DNA from: an uncultured Collinsella sp. | Lineage (GTDB): Bacteria; Actinomycetota; Coriobacteriia; Coriobacteriales; Coriobacteriaceae | Direction: 5' to 3' | Assembly (NCBI GenBank): GCA_900555765.1 | Contig: USMA01000009.1 | Span: 1 to 13,528, forward strand | Length of the DNA stretch: 13,528 bases | Shown: positions 6,863 through 13,528 of the stretch, one piece after another | Numbering within the stretch: position 1 is the first letter of the stretch | How the letters are laid out: each line of letters begins with the position of its first letter | Made by a program: the position numbers and the translations under genes | The notes under the pieces: model-generated | The model's input: only the letters and a program-made list of their open reading frames with translations | What the model was told of the DNA's origin: nothing | Databases searched by the model: none

Positions 6863-8155
6863 GTGCTCGCACCCCATATTTCCGTCGTCAACCTCGGCTG
6901 CCGTGTCAACCGGGTTGAGTCTGACCGTATCACTGCCGATCTTATGCGCTTGGGCTTTGCTATTGTGGAGCCCCAGGATGCCGATCTGATCGTCATTAAC
7001 ACTTGTGCCGTTACGGGCGAGGCCGAGGCCAAGACCCGTAAGGCCGTCCGTCATGCGCTGGCCCATCCAAACGAGCCCTATGTGGTCGTGACGGGATGCG
7101 TGGTCAATTTGCATCCCGAGGAGCTGTCGGAGCTTTCGGATCGCGTGATTGCCGAGCCGTCCAAGATAGATGTCGCCGAACGTGTTTGCGAGGTGCTGGG
7201 TGTTGAGTCCGATAGCGTTCCCGCCTGCAGCGATGGCGAGGTGGTCGATGCGCTCGGTCGCTCTCGCCTGGGCGTGAAGATTCAGGATGGCTGCAACCAT
7301 CGCTGCACCTATTGCATTGTGTGGAAGGCGCGCGGCCCCGAGCGCTCCGTGCCCGTCGAGTCCGTGCTCGAGCAAGTTCGCGAGGCCCAGGAGGCCGGCG
7401 TGCCCGAGGTGGTGCTGACCGGTGTGAACCTGGGTGCCTACGATGGCAAGAGCGCGACCGACGAGCACGTCGAAATCGATGAGCTGCTCGAGGCCATCAT
7501 GGAGCGCACGTCTATTCCGCATGTGCGCATTTCCTCGGTCGAGCCCATGGATATCTCCGAGCGTCTGCTTAAGGTTATGGCGCGCTATCCGCAGCGTATC
7601 GCCCCGTTTTTGCACCTGCCCGTGCAGTCCGGCTGCACAGCGACTCAGCATCGCATGGGCCGTCCCTATAGCGCCGCGGCCATAGAGGAAACGGTGCGTA
7701 TGATTCGCGCCAACTTGCCCCAGGCTTCTCTTTCGTGCGATGTCATCGTCGGTTTTCCTGGTGAGACGGACGAGGAGTTCGAGGAGTCGCTGGCGCTGTG
7801 CCGTCGTGTGGGTTTCTCGCGTATGCTCGTGTTCCGCTATAGCAAGCGTCCCGGTACCCTTGCTGCCGATATGCCCGCACAGGTGCCGCCCGAGGTTATG
7901 ACCGAGCGCAGCCGTCGTATGCGCGCCGCGGCGCAGGAACTCGCCATTGCTGACGCTCGTCGTCGCGTGGGCACCGTCGAGCGTGCCGTCCTCGAGTACG
8001 GCGATAACCTGACGCTCGGCTCGTTCCATCATGCCCGTCTTGACGATACCTGTGGACTCACAGCCCCGTGCCTGCTCGATGTTGCTATCATCGGAGTCGA
8101 TGATTCCGGCTTGGTCCATGCGCGCAGGGAGGTTCATGGAAGCCTCGAAGATTAG
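6863..8155 (+). CDS. mtaB: tRNA t6A37 methylthiotransferase MtaB
   Basis: Radical SAM methylthiotransferase that converts N6-threonylcarbamoyladenosine at position 37 of tRNAs reading ANN codons to its 2-methylthio form. The N-terminal domain carries the three cysteines for the auxiliary Fe-S cluster (Cys13 in LGCRVN, Cys48 in NTCAVT, Cys79 in TGCV). The radical SAM motif is DGCNHRCTYC (Cys144, Cys148, Cys151). TGVNLGAY, SSVEP, HLPVQSG and VGFPGETDEEF are family signatures, and a short TRAM-like tail ends the protein (about 360-430). The motif set favours MtaB over MiaB and RimO. It starts at GTG 6863 with AAGGAG at 6852-6857, overlapping the stop of the second dnaJ. Its end overlaps phoH by 20 nt. 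In Firmicutes mtaB also lies downstream of dnaJ. Confidence 0.93.
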   Translation: MLAPHISVVNLGCRVNRVESDRITADLMRLGFAIVEPQDADLIVINTCAVTGEAEAKTRKAVRHALAHPNEPYVVVTGCVVNLHPEELSELSDRVIAEPSKIDVAERVCEVLGVESDSVPACSDGEVVDALGRSRLGVKIQDGCNHRCTYCIVWKARGPERSVPVESVLEQVREAQEAGVPEVVLTGVNLGAYDGKSATDEHVEIDELLEAIMERTSIPHVRISSVEPMDISERLLKVMARYPQRIAPFLHLPVQSGCTATQHRMGRPYSAAAIEETVRMIRANLPQASLSCDVIVGFPGETDEEFEESLALCRRVGFSRMLVFRYSKRPGTLAADMPAQVPPEVMTERSRRMRAAAQELAIADARRRVGTVERAVLEYGDNLTLGSFHHARLDDTCGLTAPCLLDVAIIGVDDSGLVHARREVHGSLED

Positions 8156-9122
8156 ACTTACCGTTCCCGAGGGTATCGACCCCTCGCGCGTTTTGGGCGC
8201 CGGCGACGGCGTCCTTCGTGCACTCGAGAACTTGATTCGCGCCCATGTGGTCGCCCGTGGCGATAGCATCGCCGTAAGCGGTGACCCGGATGAGGTCGAA
8301 CTCGTGGCGCGTTTTTTCGAACATGCCTTTCGTGAGGCTGCTGCCGGGCGCACGCTTTCTGCCGACGATGTCTCGCGCTGTCTGGCCGTTCTGCGCGACG
8401 GTGCGCACGAGGCTACGTCGCTTCGCGATGACGTGCTGCTTTCGTATCGCGGTCGTGCCATTCGCCCCATAACGCTCGGCCAAAAGCGCTATGTGGATGC
8501 CATTCGCTCGCATACCATCACATTTGGCCTGGGTCCTGCCGGCACCGGTAAGACTTATCTGGCCATGGCGCTCGCCGTTGCCGCGCTCAAGCGCCACGAG
8601 GTGGGCCGTCTGATCTTGACGCGTCCGGTTGTCGAGGCGGGGGAGAACCTGGGCTTTTTGCCCGGTACCCTCGAGGAAAAGATCGATCCCTACATGCGTC
8701 CGCTCTACGACGCCCTTTTTGACATGATGGATCGCGAGCGCACCGATGAGCTTATGGAGCGCGGCGTGATCGAGATCGCCCCGCTTGCCTATATGCGCGG
8801 CCGCACGCTGAGCGATGCCTTCGTGGTGCTCGACGAGGCGCAAAATACCACGCCCGAGCAGATGAAGATGTTCCTGACGCGCCTGGGCTTCAACTCCAAG
8901 TTTGTGATTACCGGCGACCTGAGTCAGCGCGACCTGGTTGGTCGTCGCGGCGGTCTTGCTGACGTTGAGCAGATTTTGGGCCGTGTCGACGATGTGGCGT
9001 TTGCGCACCTGGAGCGCGCCGACGTGGTGCGCCATGCCCTGGTGGGTCGTATCGTCGAGGCATACGATACTTATGATGATGTGCGCGAGAAACGCGTACG
9101 TGACCGAAAGGAGTCCCGTTGA
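8136..9122 (+). CDS. phoH: PhoH-like ATPase (YbeZ family)
   Basis: P-loop ATPase of the PhoH family, thought to act in RNA metabolism together with YbeY, which is encoded next. The 328-residue protein has an N-terminal domain (about 5-100), then Walker A GPAGTGKT (133-140), a TRPVVEAGENLGFLPG segment (162-177), Walker B FVVLDEAQN (229-237) and the family signature ITGDLSQRDL (258-267). Length fits the YbeZ type. ATG 8136 is preferred: AGGGAGG lies just before it (8126-8132), although the 3-nt gap is short, and MEASKIRLTVPEG starts the conserved region. An in-frame ATG at 8118 has no ribosome binding site. The gene overlaps mtaB by 20 nt and ybeY by 4 nt, so all three are probably translated in a coupled way. 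Confidence 0.93.
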   Translation: MEASKIRLTVPEGIDPSRVLGAGDGVLRALENLIRAHVVARGDSIAVSGDPDEVELVARFFEHAFREAAAGRTLSADDVSRCLAVLRDGAHEATSLRDDVLLSYRGRAIRPITLGQKRYVDAIRSHTITFGLGPAGTGKTYLAMALAVAALKRHEVGRLILTRPVVEAGENLGFLPGTLEEKIDPYMRPLYDALFDMMDRERTDELMERGVIEIAPLAYMRGRTLSDAFVVLDEAQNTTPEQMKMFLTRLGFNSKFVITGDLSQRDLVGRRGGLADVEQILGRVDDVAFAHLERADVVRHALVGRIVEAYDTYDDVREKRVRDRKESR

Positions 9123-9628
9123 GTGTATTGATCAGCAACGATGCCGAGCTCGATACGCTGCTCGACGCGCAGGAGGTGGAGCACATCTGCGAGGTTGTGC
9201 TTGACGCCGAGGGCGTTGAACGTGAAGTCGAGATTTCCCTTTCGTATGTCGATGAGGACGAGATGCATGAGCTCAACCACGAGTGGCGCGGTATCGACCG
9301 CACCACCGATGTGCTCTCGTTTGAGTGCGATTCGGCCTTTGACGATGACATTCCCGCCGATGAGACGCTCGAGCTCGGCGATATTATCTTGGCCCCGCAG
9401 GTTATTGCCCGTCAGGCCCCCGGTTTTGGCAATAGTCCCGCTGACGAGTGCCGTCTGATGCTCGTACACGGCATGCTGCACCTGCTGGGCTATGACCACA
9501 TCGAGGACGACGAGGCCGAGGTCATGGAGGCCCGTGAGGACGCCATTCTGCGCGATTTGGCGCTCGAGCGCGGCGAGGACCCCAAGCTGGTCCACGGCGG
9601 CCCCATCACCAACCACGCCCACGACTAG
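9119..9628 (+). CDS. ybeY: Endoribonuclease / rRNA maturation factor YbeY
   Basis: Zinc-dependent single-strand endoribonuclease needed for 16S rRNA 3'-end maturation and ribosome quality control. The 169-residue protein has the metal motif HGMLHLLGYDH with His117, His121 and His127, preceded by the family segments LNHEWRGIDRTTDVLSF (52-68) and LGDIILAP (86-93). It starts at TTG 9119, which overlaps the phoH stop as TTGA; AAAGGAG at 9107-9113 is 5 nt upstream, supporting this rare start codon. The C-terminal tail after about residue 150 is polar and includes KLVHGGPITNHAHD, which is less conserved. Position between phoH and dgkA matches the usual phoH-ybeY-dgkA-era order, without the membrane HD-domain gene found there in Firmicutes. 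Confidence 0.93.
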   Translation: MSVLISNDAELDTLLDAQEVEHICEVVLDAEGVEREVEISLSYVDEDEMHELNHEWRGIDRTTDVLSFECDSAFDDDIPADETLELGDIILAPQVIARQAPGFGNSPADECRLMLVHGMLHLLGYDHIEDDEAEVMEAREDAILRDLALERGEDPKLVHGGPITNHAHD

Positions 9629-9637
9629 GAGCCGTCT

Positions 9638-10015
9638 ATGATTCCCGGATCGAACAAGGACCATCCGTCCTTCTTAAAGTCGTTTTCCTACGCCATGGAG
9701 GGCTTCGTCACCGCCGTCAAGACCGAGCGCAACATTAAGGTCATGCTCGTGGCGGGCGTGTGCACCGTCATTGCCGGCTGCATCGTGGGGCTCGACATTG
9801 CCGAGTGGGCCACGATTATCATCTGTTGCGGCCTGGTGATTCACGGCGAGCTGTGTAACACCGCCATGGAGGCTATCGTCGACCTAGCGACCCAGGAGTT
9901 CCATCCGCTGGCCAAGCGTGCGAAGGACATCGCCGCCGCCTCTGTATACGTTCTTTCCATCACCGCCGCGATTGTGGGCGTGCTGGTATTTGCCCACGCG
10001 CTCGGCTTTATTTAG
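9638..10015 (+). CDS. dgkA: Diacylglycerol/undecaprenol kinase family membrane protein
   Basis: Small integral-membrane lipid kinase. In Gram-positive bacteria this family mainly phosphorylates undecaprenol to recycle the cell-wall carrier lipid; the E. coli enzyme uses diacylglycerol. The 125-residue protein has three predicted membrane helices (about 33-50, 56-75 and 102-122). The N-terminal amphipathic part includes FSYAMEGFVTAVKTERN, and the catalytic region is ELCNTAMEAIVDL (71-83) followed by AKRAKDIAAASV (92-103). These Glu, Asn and Asp positions match the family's active site. It starts at ATG 9638 with AGGAG at 9627-9631, overlapping the ybeY stop. Substrate preference cannot be read from sequence alone. 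Confidence 0.9.
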   Translation: MIPGSNKDHPSFLKSFSYAMEGFVTAVKTERNIKVMLVAGVCTVIAGCIVGLDIAEWATIIICCGLVIHGELCNTAMEAIVDLATQEFHPLAKRAKDIAAASVYVLSITAAIVGVLVFAHALGFI

Positions 10016-10027
10016 AAAGGGATTCCC

Positions 10028-11086
10028 ATGTCCGACAATATGCAGTCTGCCGATGAAGTTTTGGATGACGAGTCCCTAGACGCGGTGGATACCGAGGATG
10101 TCGAGGAGTTCGACCCGTTTGAGGGTATGAGCGACGAGGAACTCGACGCCCTGTGCGACGAGGACGACAACCTCGCGGGCTTTGGTGACGTTGAGCCCGG
10201 TTTCCGCAGCGGCTTTGTGGCCCTGGTCGGTCGTCCCAACGCTGGCAAGTCTACGCTGCTTAATGCCTGCTATGGCAAAAAGGTCGCCATCACCTCGCCG
10301 GTGGCCCAGACGACCCGCCGCCGCATGCGCGCCGTCGTCAACCGCCCCGGCTACCAGCTGGTCTTTGTCGATACCCCCGGTATTCATAAGCCCAAGGACG
10401 GCTTGGGATCCGAGCTCAACAAGAGCGCGTTGTTCGAGCTGAACGATGTTGATGTTGTCGCGTTTTTGATTGATGCCACCAAGCCGATCGGCAGGGGAGA
10501 CTCCTGGGTTGCCGAGCGCGTCAAGAACTCCCGTTCCAAGAAGGTCCTGGTGCTCACTAAGGCCGATGAGGCCGACCCCGCACAGGTCATGGAGCAGCTT
10601 AAGGCCGCCCACGAGCTCATGGAATATGACGACGAGATCGTGACGTCGTCGGTCAAGAACTTCAACGTCGATGCCTTTATCGAGACCGTTGCGCACTTTT
10701 TGCCCGAAGGCCCGCGTTGGTTCCCCGAGGACATGGGTACCGATGCTTCCGATGAGACGCTCGTTGCCGAGTTTGTGCGCGAGAAGTTTTTGCGCCGCAC
10801 CCGTGATGAGATTCCGCTCTCCGTTGGCGTGATCTGCGATACGCTCGAGCAGAGCAAGAAGGTGCTGCGCGTGCACGCCACCATTTACGTCGAGCGCGAG
10901 GGCCAAAAGGGCATCATCATCGGCAAGGGCGGCGAGATGATCAAGCATATCGGTATCGACGCCCGTCGCGATCTTGAGCGCATCTTTGGCACGCAGGTCT
11001 TTTTGGAGCTGGACGTGAAGGTCAAGGCCGGCTGGCGTGACGACGAGGCCCAGATTCGCCGCTTTGGCTACAACGCCGAGGACTAA
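10028..11086 (+). CDS. era: GTPase Era with acidic N-terminal extension
   Basis: Essential GTPase that binds the 3' end of 16S rRNA and assists 30S maturation. The 352-residue protein has G1 GRPNAGKS (68-75), the Era-type segment SPVAQTTRRR (90-99), G3 DTPG (115-118), G4 TKAD (177-180, instead of the common NKxD) and a C-terminal KH domain with GKGG (299-302), ending in VKVKAGWRDDE. It is about 50 residues longer than typical Era because of an N-terminal extension. Of the first 57 residues, 24 are Asp or Glu, and the first basic residue is Arg60. ATG 10028 is supported by AAAGGG at 10016-10021. A later start at Met34 (10127) would drop part of the extension but lacks that site. It lies between dgkA and recO, a widely conserved order. 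Confidence 0.95.
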   Translation: MSDNMQSADEVLDDESLDAVDTEDVEEFDPFEGMSDEELDALCDEDDNLAGFGDVEPGFRSGFVALVGRPNAGKSTLLNACYGKKVAITSPVAQTTRRRMRAVVNRPGYQLVFVDTPGIHKPKDGLGSELNKSALFELNDVDVVAFLIDATKPIGRGDSWVAERVKNSRSKKVLVLTKADEADPAQVMEQLKAAHELMEYDDEIVTSSVKNFNVDAFIETVAHFLPEGPRWFPEDMGTDASDETLVAEFVREKFLRRTRDEIPLSVGVICDTLEQSKKVLRVHATIYVEREGQKGIIIGKGGEMIKHIGIDARRDLERIFGTQVFLELDVKVKAGWRDDEAQIRRFGYNAED

Positions 11087-11101
11087 GGACGCGCGGCGCG
11101 C

Positions 11102-11851
11102 ATGGCAGGCTCCCGGACATATCGCACGAAAGTGCTCGTCCTCGACAAGACGAAGCTCAAAGAGACCGACCTGATCTTGACGATGCTTGACGAGCGGGGG
11201 CGGCAGGTTCGTGCCGTGGCAAAGGGCGCCCGCAAACCTGGCGGACGCCTGGCTGCGCGCTGCGAGCTGTTCTGTACGGTCGATATGCTGCTCGCACATG
11301 GACGGTCACTCGACGTGGTTTCCCAGGCCGAGCTTATGGAGGCGCCGCTCGGCGTTGCGCCCGATTACGAGACGACCAGCGCCGCAAGCGCGATCGCCGA
11401 GGTCGCGCGCGTGTGCTCGTTCGAGGACGCTGAGGACCCGTTTACCTTTGCCATCACGCAGCGAGCGCTTGCCCTGGTGGGCAGCGGGCTCGACACAGCG
11501 CACATGGATCTACTTGTGGCGGCATATGTCTTTAAGCTGCTGTCGCACGTTGGCTACCGACCCGATTTTTCGGCCTGCGTGCTGTGCGGAGACCCCATGC
11601 TGTCGTATTTTTCGCCCCAGGCGGGCGGCCTCATGTGCGGGTCGTGCGCGTCGAGCGTTCCGGGTGCCGAACTGGTGTCGACCGGTGAGGTGGCGTGGCT
11701 TCGCGCCCTCATGTCAATGACCTTCGATGCACTCATGGCCGAGCGAATCGACCCGCATACGGCGGCGTTCTTGCTCGGGCTTTCGCATGTGTGGGCGGCG
11801 ACGCACACCGATCAGCGCCTCCGTGCGATGGAATTCATGTTGGGTCGGTGA
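11102..11851 (+). CDS. recO: DNA repair protein RecO
   Basis: Recombination mediator of the RecFOR pathway that helps RecA load onto SSB-coated single-stranded DNA and anneals complementary strands. The 249-residue protein has an N-terminal OB fold (about 5-80) with the typical VLVLDKTKLKETDLILTML (11-29) and KGARKPGGRL (41-50). A helical middle follows, then a four-cysteine zinc site: Cys159 and Cys162 (CVLC), Cys179 and Cys182 (CGSC). Length and layout fit RecO. It starts at ATG 11102, 15 nt after the era stop. The only ribosome-binding-like bases (AAGGA at 11085-11089) are 12 nt away, so translation may depend on coupling with era. It ends the packed run that begins at mtaB; no terminator is visible after it. 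Confidence 0.92.
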   Translation: MAGSRTYRTKVLVLDKTKLKETDLILTMLDERGRQVRAVAKGARKPGGRLAARCELFCTVDMLLAHGRSLDVVSQAELMEAPLGVAPDYETTSAASAIAEVARVCSFEDAEDPFTFAITQRALALVGSGLDTAHMDLLVAAYVFKLLSHVGYRPDFSACVLCGDPMLSYFSPQAGGLMCGSCASSVPGAELVSTGEVAWLRALMSMTFDALMAERIDPHTAAFLLGLSHVWAATHTDQRLRAMEFMLGR

Positions 11852-11870
11852 TGATGCGCAGGCGCGGGCT

Positions 11871-11884
11871 GCTTGTGGTAACAT
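11871..11884 (+). promoter_or_regulatory. Candidate rpsO promoter, -10 box TAACAT
   Basis: GCTTGTGGTAACAT contains a -10-like TAACAT (11879-11884) preceded by GG, related to the elements before lepA and dnaJ. Transcription from about 11891 would give a leader of roughly 100 nt. No clear -35 is seen. Confidence 0.45.
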
Positions 11885-11890
11885 ACCGAC

Positions 11891-11989
11891 CTGTTGGTAC
11901 CTCGACCTTGGTTGCTCGCTCCACCGGCGGCTTCCCAGTCCGAGGCGAATCGAGTCGCCCGATGGCGACGCAAAACGAAAGGTGAAACA
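11891..11989 (+). promoter_or_regulatory. Structured rpsO leader with two alternative hairpins
   Basis: This leader holds GTCGCC (11954-11959) paired perfectly with GGCGAC (11964-11969) around the loop CGAT. The same TCGCC (11955-11959) can instead pair with an upstream GGCGA (11944-11948). CCTCG (11900-11904) can also pair with CGAGG (11941-11945), which is compatible only with the downstream hairpin. Ribosomal protein S15 represses its own mRNA through leader RNA in several bacteria, so an S15-responsive switch is plausible here. That function is inference; the pairings are seen in the sequence. Confidence 0.5.
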
Positions 11990-12268
11990 ATGACTGTTTC
12001 CAAAGAGCGCAAGGCGGAGCTGACTGCCCAGTTCGGTAACACCCCGGTCGACACCGGCAACCCCAAGGTTCAGGTCGCCATCCTGTCCGAGCGCATCAAG
12101 GAGCTGACCGAGCACATGAAGTCCCACCAGAAGGACTTCCACACCCGTCGTGGCCTGCTCATGCTCGTCGGCCGTCGTCGTCGTCTTCTCTCCTACATCA
12201 AGAAGAACGACATCGTCGAGTACCGTGAGCTCATCAAGGCTCTGGGCATCCGCGACAACATCCAGTAG
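11990..12268 (+). CDS. rpsO: 30S ribosomal protein S15
   Basis: Primary 16S rRNA-binding protein that nucleates assembly of the 30S platform and contributes to an intersubunit bridge. The 92-residue protein begins MTVSKERKAELTAQFG and carries the family core HTRRGLLMLVGRRRRLLSYI followed by KKND, all helical and basic; length is close to the usual 89. ATG 11990 is chosen because AAAGGTG (11978-11984) precedes it and the protein matches S15 from the first residues. The frame is open further upstream, but that part is leader RNA. It is followed by an intrinsic terminator and then pnp, the common rpsO-pnp order. Confidence 0.97.
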   Translation: MTVSKERKAELTAQFGNTPVDTGNPKVQVAILSERIKELTEHMKSHQKDFHTRRGLLMLVGRRRRLLSYIKKNDIVEYRELIKALGIRDNIQ

Positions 12269-12283
12269 GATTTGTACATGCTA

Positions 12284-12314
12284 AGAGCGTCCTGCGCAGC
12301 GGGGCGCTCTTTTT
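12284..12314 (+). terminator. Rho-independent terminator between rpsO and pnp
   Basis: AGAGCG (12284-12289) pairs with CGCTCT (12305-12310). The stem can extend inward through TCC and GGG, including one G-U pair. Five T residues follow at 12310-12314. It would end most rpsO transcripts before pnp, so pnp either has its own promoter or depends on read-through. Confidence 0.88.
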
Positions 12315-12333
12315 GTGTAAGGGCGCGAACAAT

Positions 12334-12413
12334 CACGCTCTGAAGCGTGGCGGGGGCAGGGGGCCCGCGTCACATGAGAAGCCCGCAGGCAAGGGGCCTG
12401 TGGGGTAAAGGAG
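12334..12413 (+). promoter_or_regulatory. Structured pnp leader and ribosome binding site
   Basis: A perfect 6-bp hairpin CACGCT/AGCGTG (12334-12339 and 12344-12349, loop CTGA) is followed by a 9-bp stem, CCCGCAGGC (12382-12390) with GCCTGTGGG (12396-12404), one G-U pair and a 5-nt loop. That stem ends just before the ribosome binding site AAAGGAG (12407-12413). In E. coli the pnp leader is cut by RNase III in a hairpin and PNPase then limits its own synthesis. A similar role here is inference. No convincing promoter is seen between the terminator and this leader. Confidence 0.5.
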
Positions 12414-12417
12414 AACA

Positions 12418-13528
12418 ATGACACTCGTATCCAAGACCTTTGAGCTGTACGGCAAGACCTACACCTTTGAGTCGGGCGAGCTTGCCAAGCAGGCCACAGG
12501 CGCCTGCCTGGTCAAGCAGGGCGACACCACGATGCTCGACACCGTGGTCGTCTCCAAGGAGCGCAAGAACTACGACTTCTTCCCGCTGACCGTCGACTTC
12601 AACGAGAAGATGTACGCAGCCGGCCGCATCCCGGGTGGCTACCTCAAGCGTGAGGGCCGTCCCAGCGAGAAGGCCACGCTCACCGCGCGCATGATCGACC
12701 GTCCGATTCGCCCGAGCTTCCCGGACGGCTTCCGCAACGAGGTGCACATCGTCGCTACCTCGCTTGTCGCCGACCAGGTCAACCCCTTCGACGTCATCAA
12801 CGTCATGGGCGCTTCCCTGGCCATGACGCTCGGCGGCGTGCCCTTCGAGGGCCCGCTTGCCTGCGTGCGCATCGGCCGCAACGTGGAGACCGGCGAGTTT
12901 ATCGTCAACCCCACCTATGAGGAGCGCGAGAACTCCGACCTGGACCTGGAGCTGGGCGGCTCTGCCGACTTTATCTCGATGGTCGAGGCCGGCGCCGAGG
13001 AGATCTCCGAGGACGACATGCTCGCCGCCATGAAGTTTGGCCAGGAGGCCCTTGCTGCTATCTGCCAGGCTCAGGACGAGTTCGTCGCCGAGTGGGAGCA
13101 GGTCACCGGCCCCATCGTCAAGAAGGAGTACCCGCTCGACCAGCCCGTCGAGGAGGTCCAGGAGCGCATCTTCGCCCACTACGATGAGATGGCTGCCGCC
13201 CTTCGCGACGCCGACAAGCTCTCCCGTATCGGTAAGGTCGAGGCTCTGAAGGAGTCCATCCGCGCCGAGTTCACCGAGGAGGAGCAGGCCGCTTGGGAGC
13301 GCGAGATCCCCGTGGCGCTCAAGAAGCTCGAGAAGAAGGCCATGCGCACCATGGTCGTCGAGACCGGGGAGCGCGTCTACGGTCGTGCCGCCGATGAGAT
13401 CCGTCCCATCATGGTGAAGGACAACTACCTGCCGCTCGTTCACGGCTCCGGCCTGTTCCAGCGCGGTCAGACCCAGGTGCTCTCGGTTCTTTCGCTCGGC
13501 ATGCTCAACGAGGGCCAGCGTCTGGATA
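12418..13528 (+). CDS. pnp: Polyribonucleotide nucleotidyltransferase (PNPase), 3' end cut by window
   Basis: Phosphorolytic 3'-to-5' exoribonuclease, a trimeric ring enzyme central to mRNA decay. From ATG 12418, 370 codons are visible without a stop. The first RNase PH domain shows FFPLTVDFNEK (54-64), GRIPGG (69-74), KREGRPSE (77-84) and RMIDRPIRP (91-99), all classic. A helical linker domain follows (about 230-320), and the second RNase PH domain begins with VHGSGLFQRGQTQVLSV near the right edge. The catalytic second half and the KH and S1 RNA-binding domains lie outside the window. AAAGGAG at 12407-12413 sits 4 nt before the ATG. Confidence 0.97.
   Translation, partial: MTLVSKTFELYGKTYTFESGELAKQATGACLVKQGDTTMLDTVVVSKERKNYDFFPLTVDFNEKMYAAGRIPGGYLKREGRPSEKATLTARMIDRPIRPSFPDGFRNEVHIVATSLVADQVNPFDVINVMGASLAMTLGGVPFEGPLACVRIGRNVETGEFIVNPTYEERENSDLDLELGGSADFISMVEAGAEEISEDDMLAAMKFGQEALAAICQAQDEFVAEWEQVTGPIVKKEYPLDQPVEEVQERIFAHYDEMAAALRDADKLSRIGKVEALKESIRAEFTEEEQAAWEREIPVALKKLEKKAMRTMVVETGERVYGRAADEIRPIMVKDNYLPLVHGSGLFQRGQTQVLSVLSLGMLNEGQRLD

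Noticed and set aside
6320..8470. Very long open frame on the - strand (over 700 codons), and similar ones at 776-2194, 4341-5660 and 10076-11299
   Set aside because: They lie opposite well-recognised genes, have no family resemblance, and arise from GC-rich codon bias that removes stops from the opposite strand.
11894..11989. N-terminal extension of S15 from an upstream in-frame GTG/ATG-like start
   Set aside because: The upstream frame is open only by chance. A ribosome binding site precedes ATG 11990 and S15 homology begins there.
12269..12417. Small gene between rpsO and pnp
   Set aside because: The stretch holds a terminator and hairpins; no start with a ribosome binding site and sensible coding sequence is seen.

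Overview
This is a GC-rich stretch in which every real gene is on the + strand. It encodes core housekeeping proteins: ribosomal proteins, translation GTPases, RNA modification and decay enzymes, DnaJ co-chaperones and one recombination protein. Protein sequence character, GC-rich codon use, GTG/TTG starts and apparent leaderless transcription point to a high-GC Gram-positive. My best guess, from recall only, is a gut Coriobacteriia such as Collinsella or a relative. There is no sign of phage, insertion sequences, CRISPR or other mobile DNA.

Layout: (1) the 3' end of rpsT and a strong intrinsic terminator. (2) lepA-dusB-hemW, tightly packed and headed by a promoter that seems to give a leaderless lepA mRNA. 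(3) Two tandem dnaJ genes, each behind its own promoter-like element. (4) A packed run mtaB-phoH-ybeY-dgkA-era-recO with gaps of 15 nt or less or short overlaps. (5) rpsO behind a structured leader, a terminator, a second structured leader, and the 5' part of pnp, which runs off the window.

The order resembles the Firmicutes-type cluster rpsT-lepA-hemW-hrcA-grpE-dnaK-dnaJ-prmA-rsmE-mtaB ... phoH-ybeY-dgkA-era-recO. Here hrcA, grpE, dnaK, prmA and rsmE are missing, and a second dnaJ and dusB are present. Functionally the window is about ribosome assembly and quality (S20, S15, LepA, Era, YbeY), tRNA modification (DusB, MtaB), protein folding (two DnaJs), RNA turnover (PNPase, YbeY, PhoH), heme handling (HemW), undecaprenol/diacylglycerol phosphorylation (DgkA) and DNA repair (RecO).

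The most notable points follow. lepA is split by a single in-frame TAG in an otherwise perfect, full-length gene. The second dnaJ has a frameshift between its two C-terminal domains. The first dnaJ has lost C-terminal domain II and instead ends in two or three predicted membrane segments, giving a membrane-anchored DnaJ. Era carries a highly acidic N-terminal extension. The rpsO leader holds two mutually exclusive hairpins. A shared GCTYGGGTA-type motif overlaps the -10 boxes of three of the four candidate promoters. The two broken genes may be real decay or may be sequence errors; the sequence alone cannot decide.
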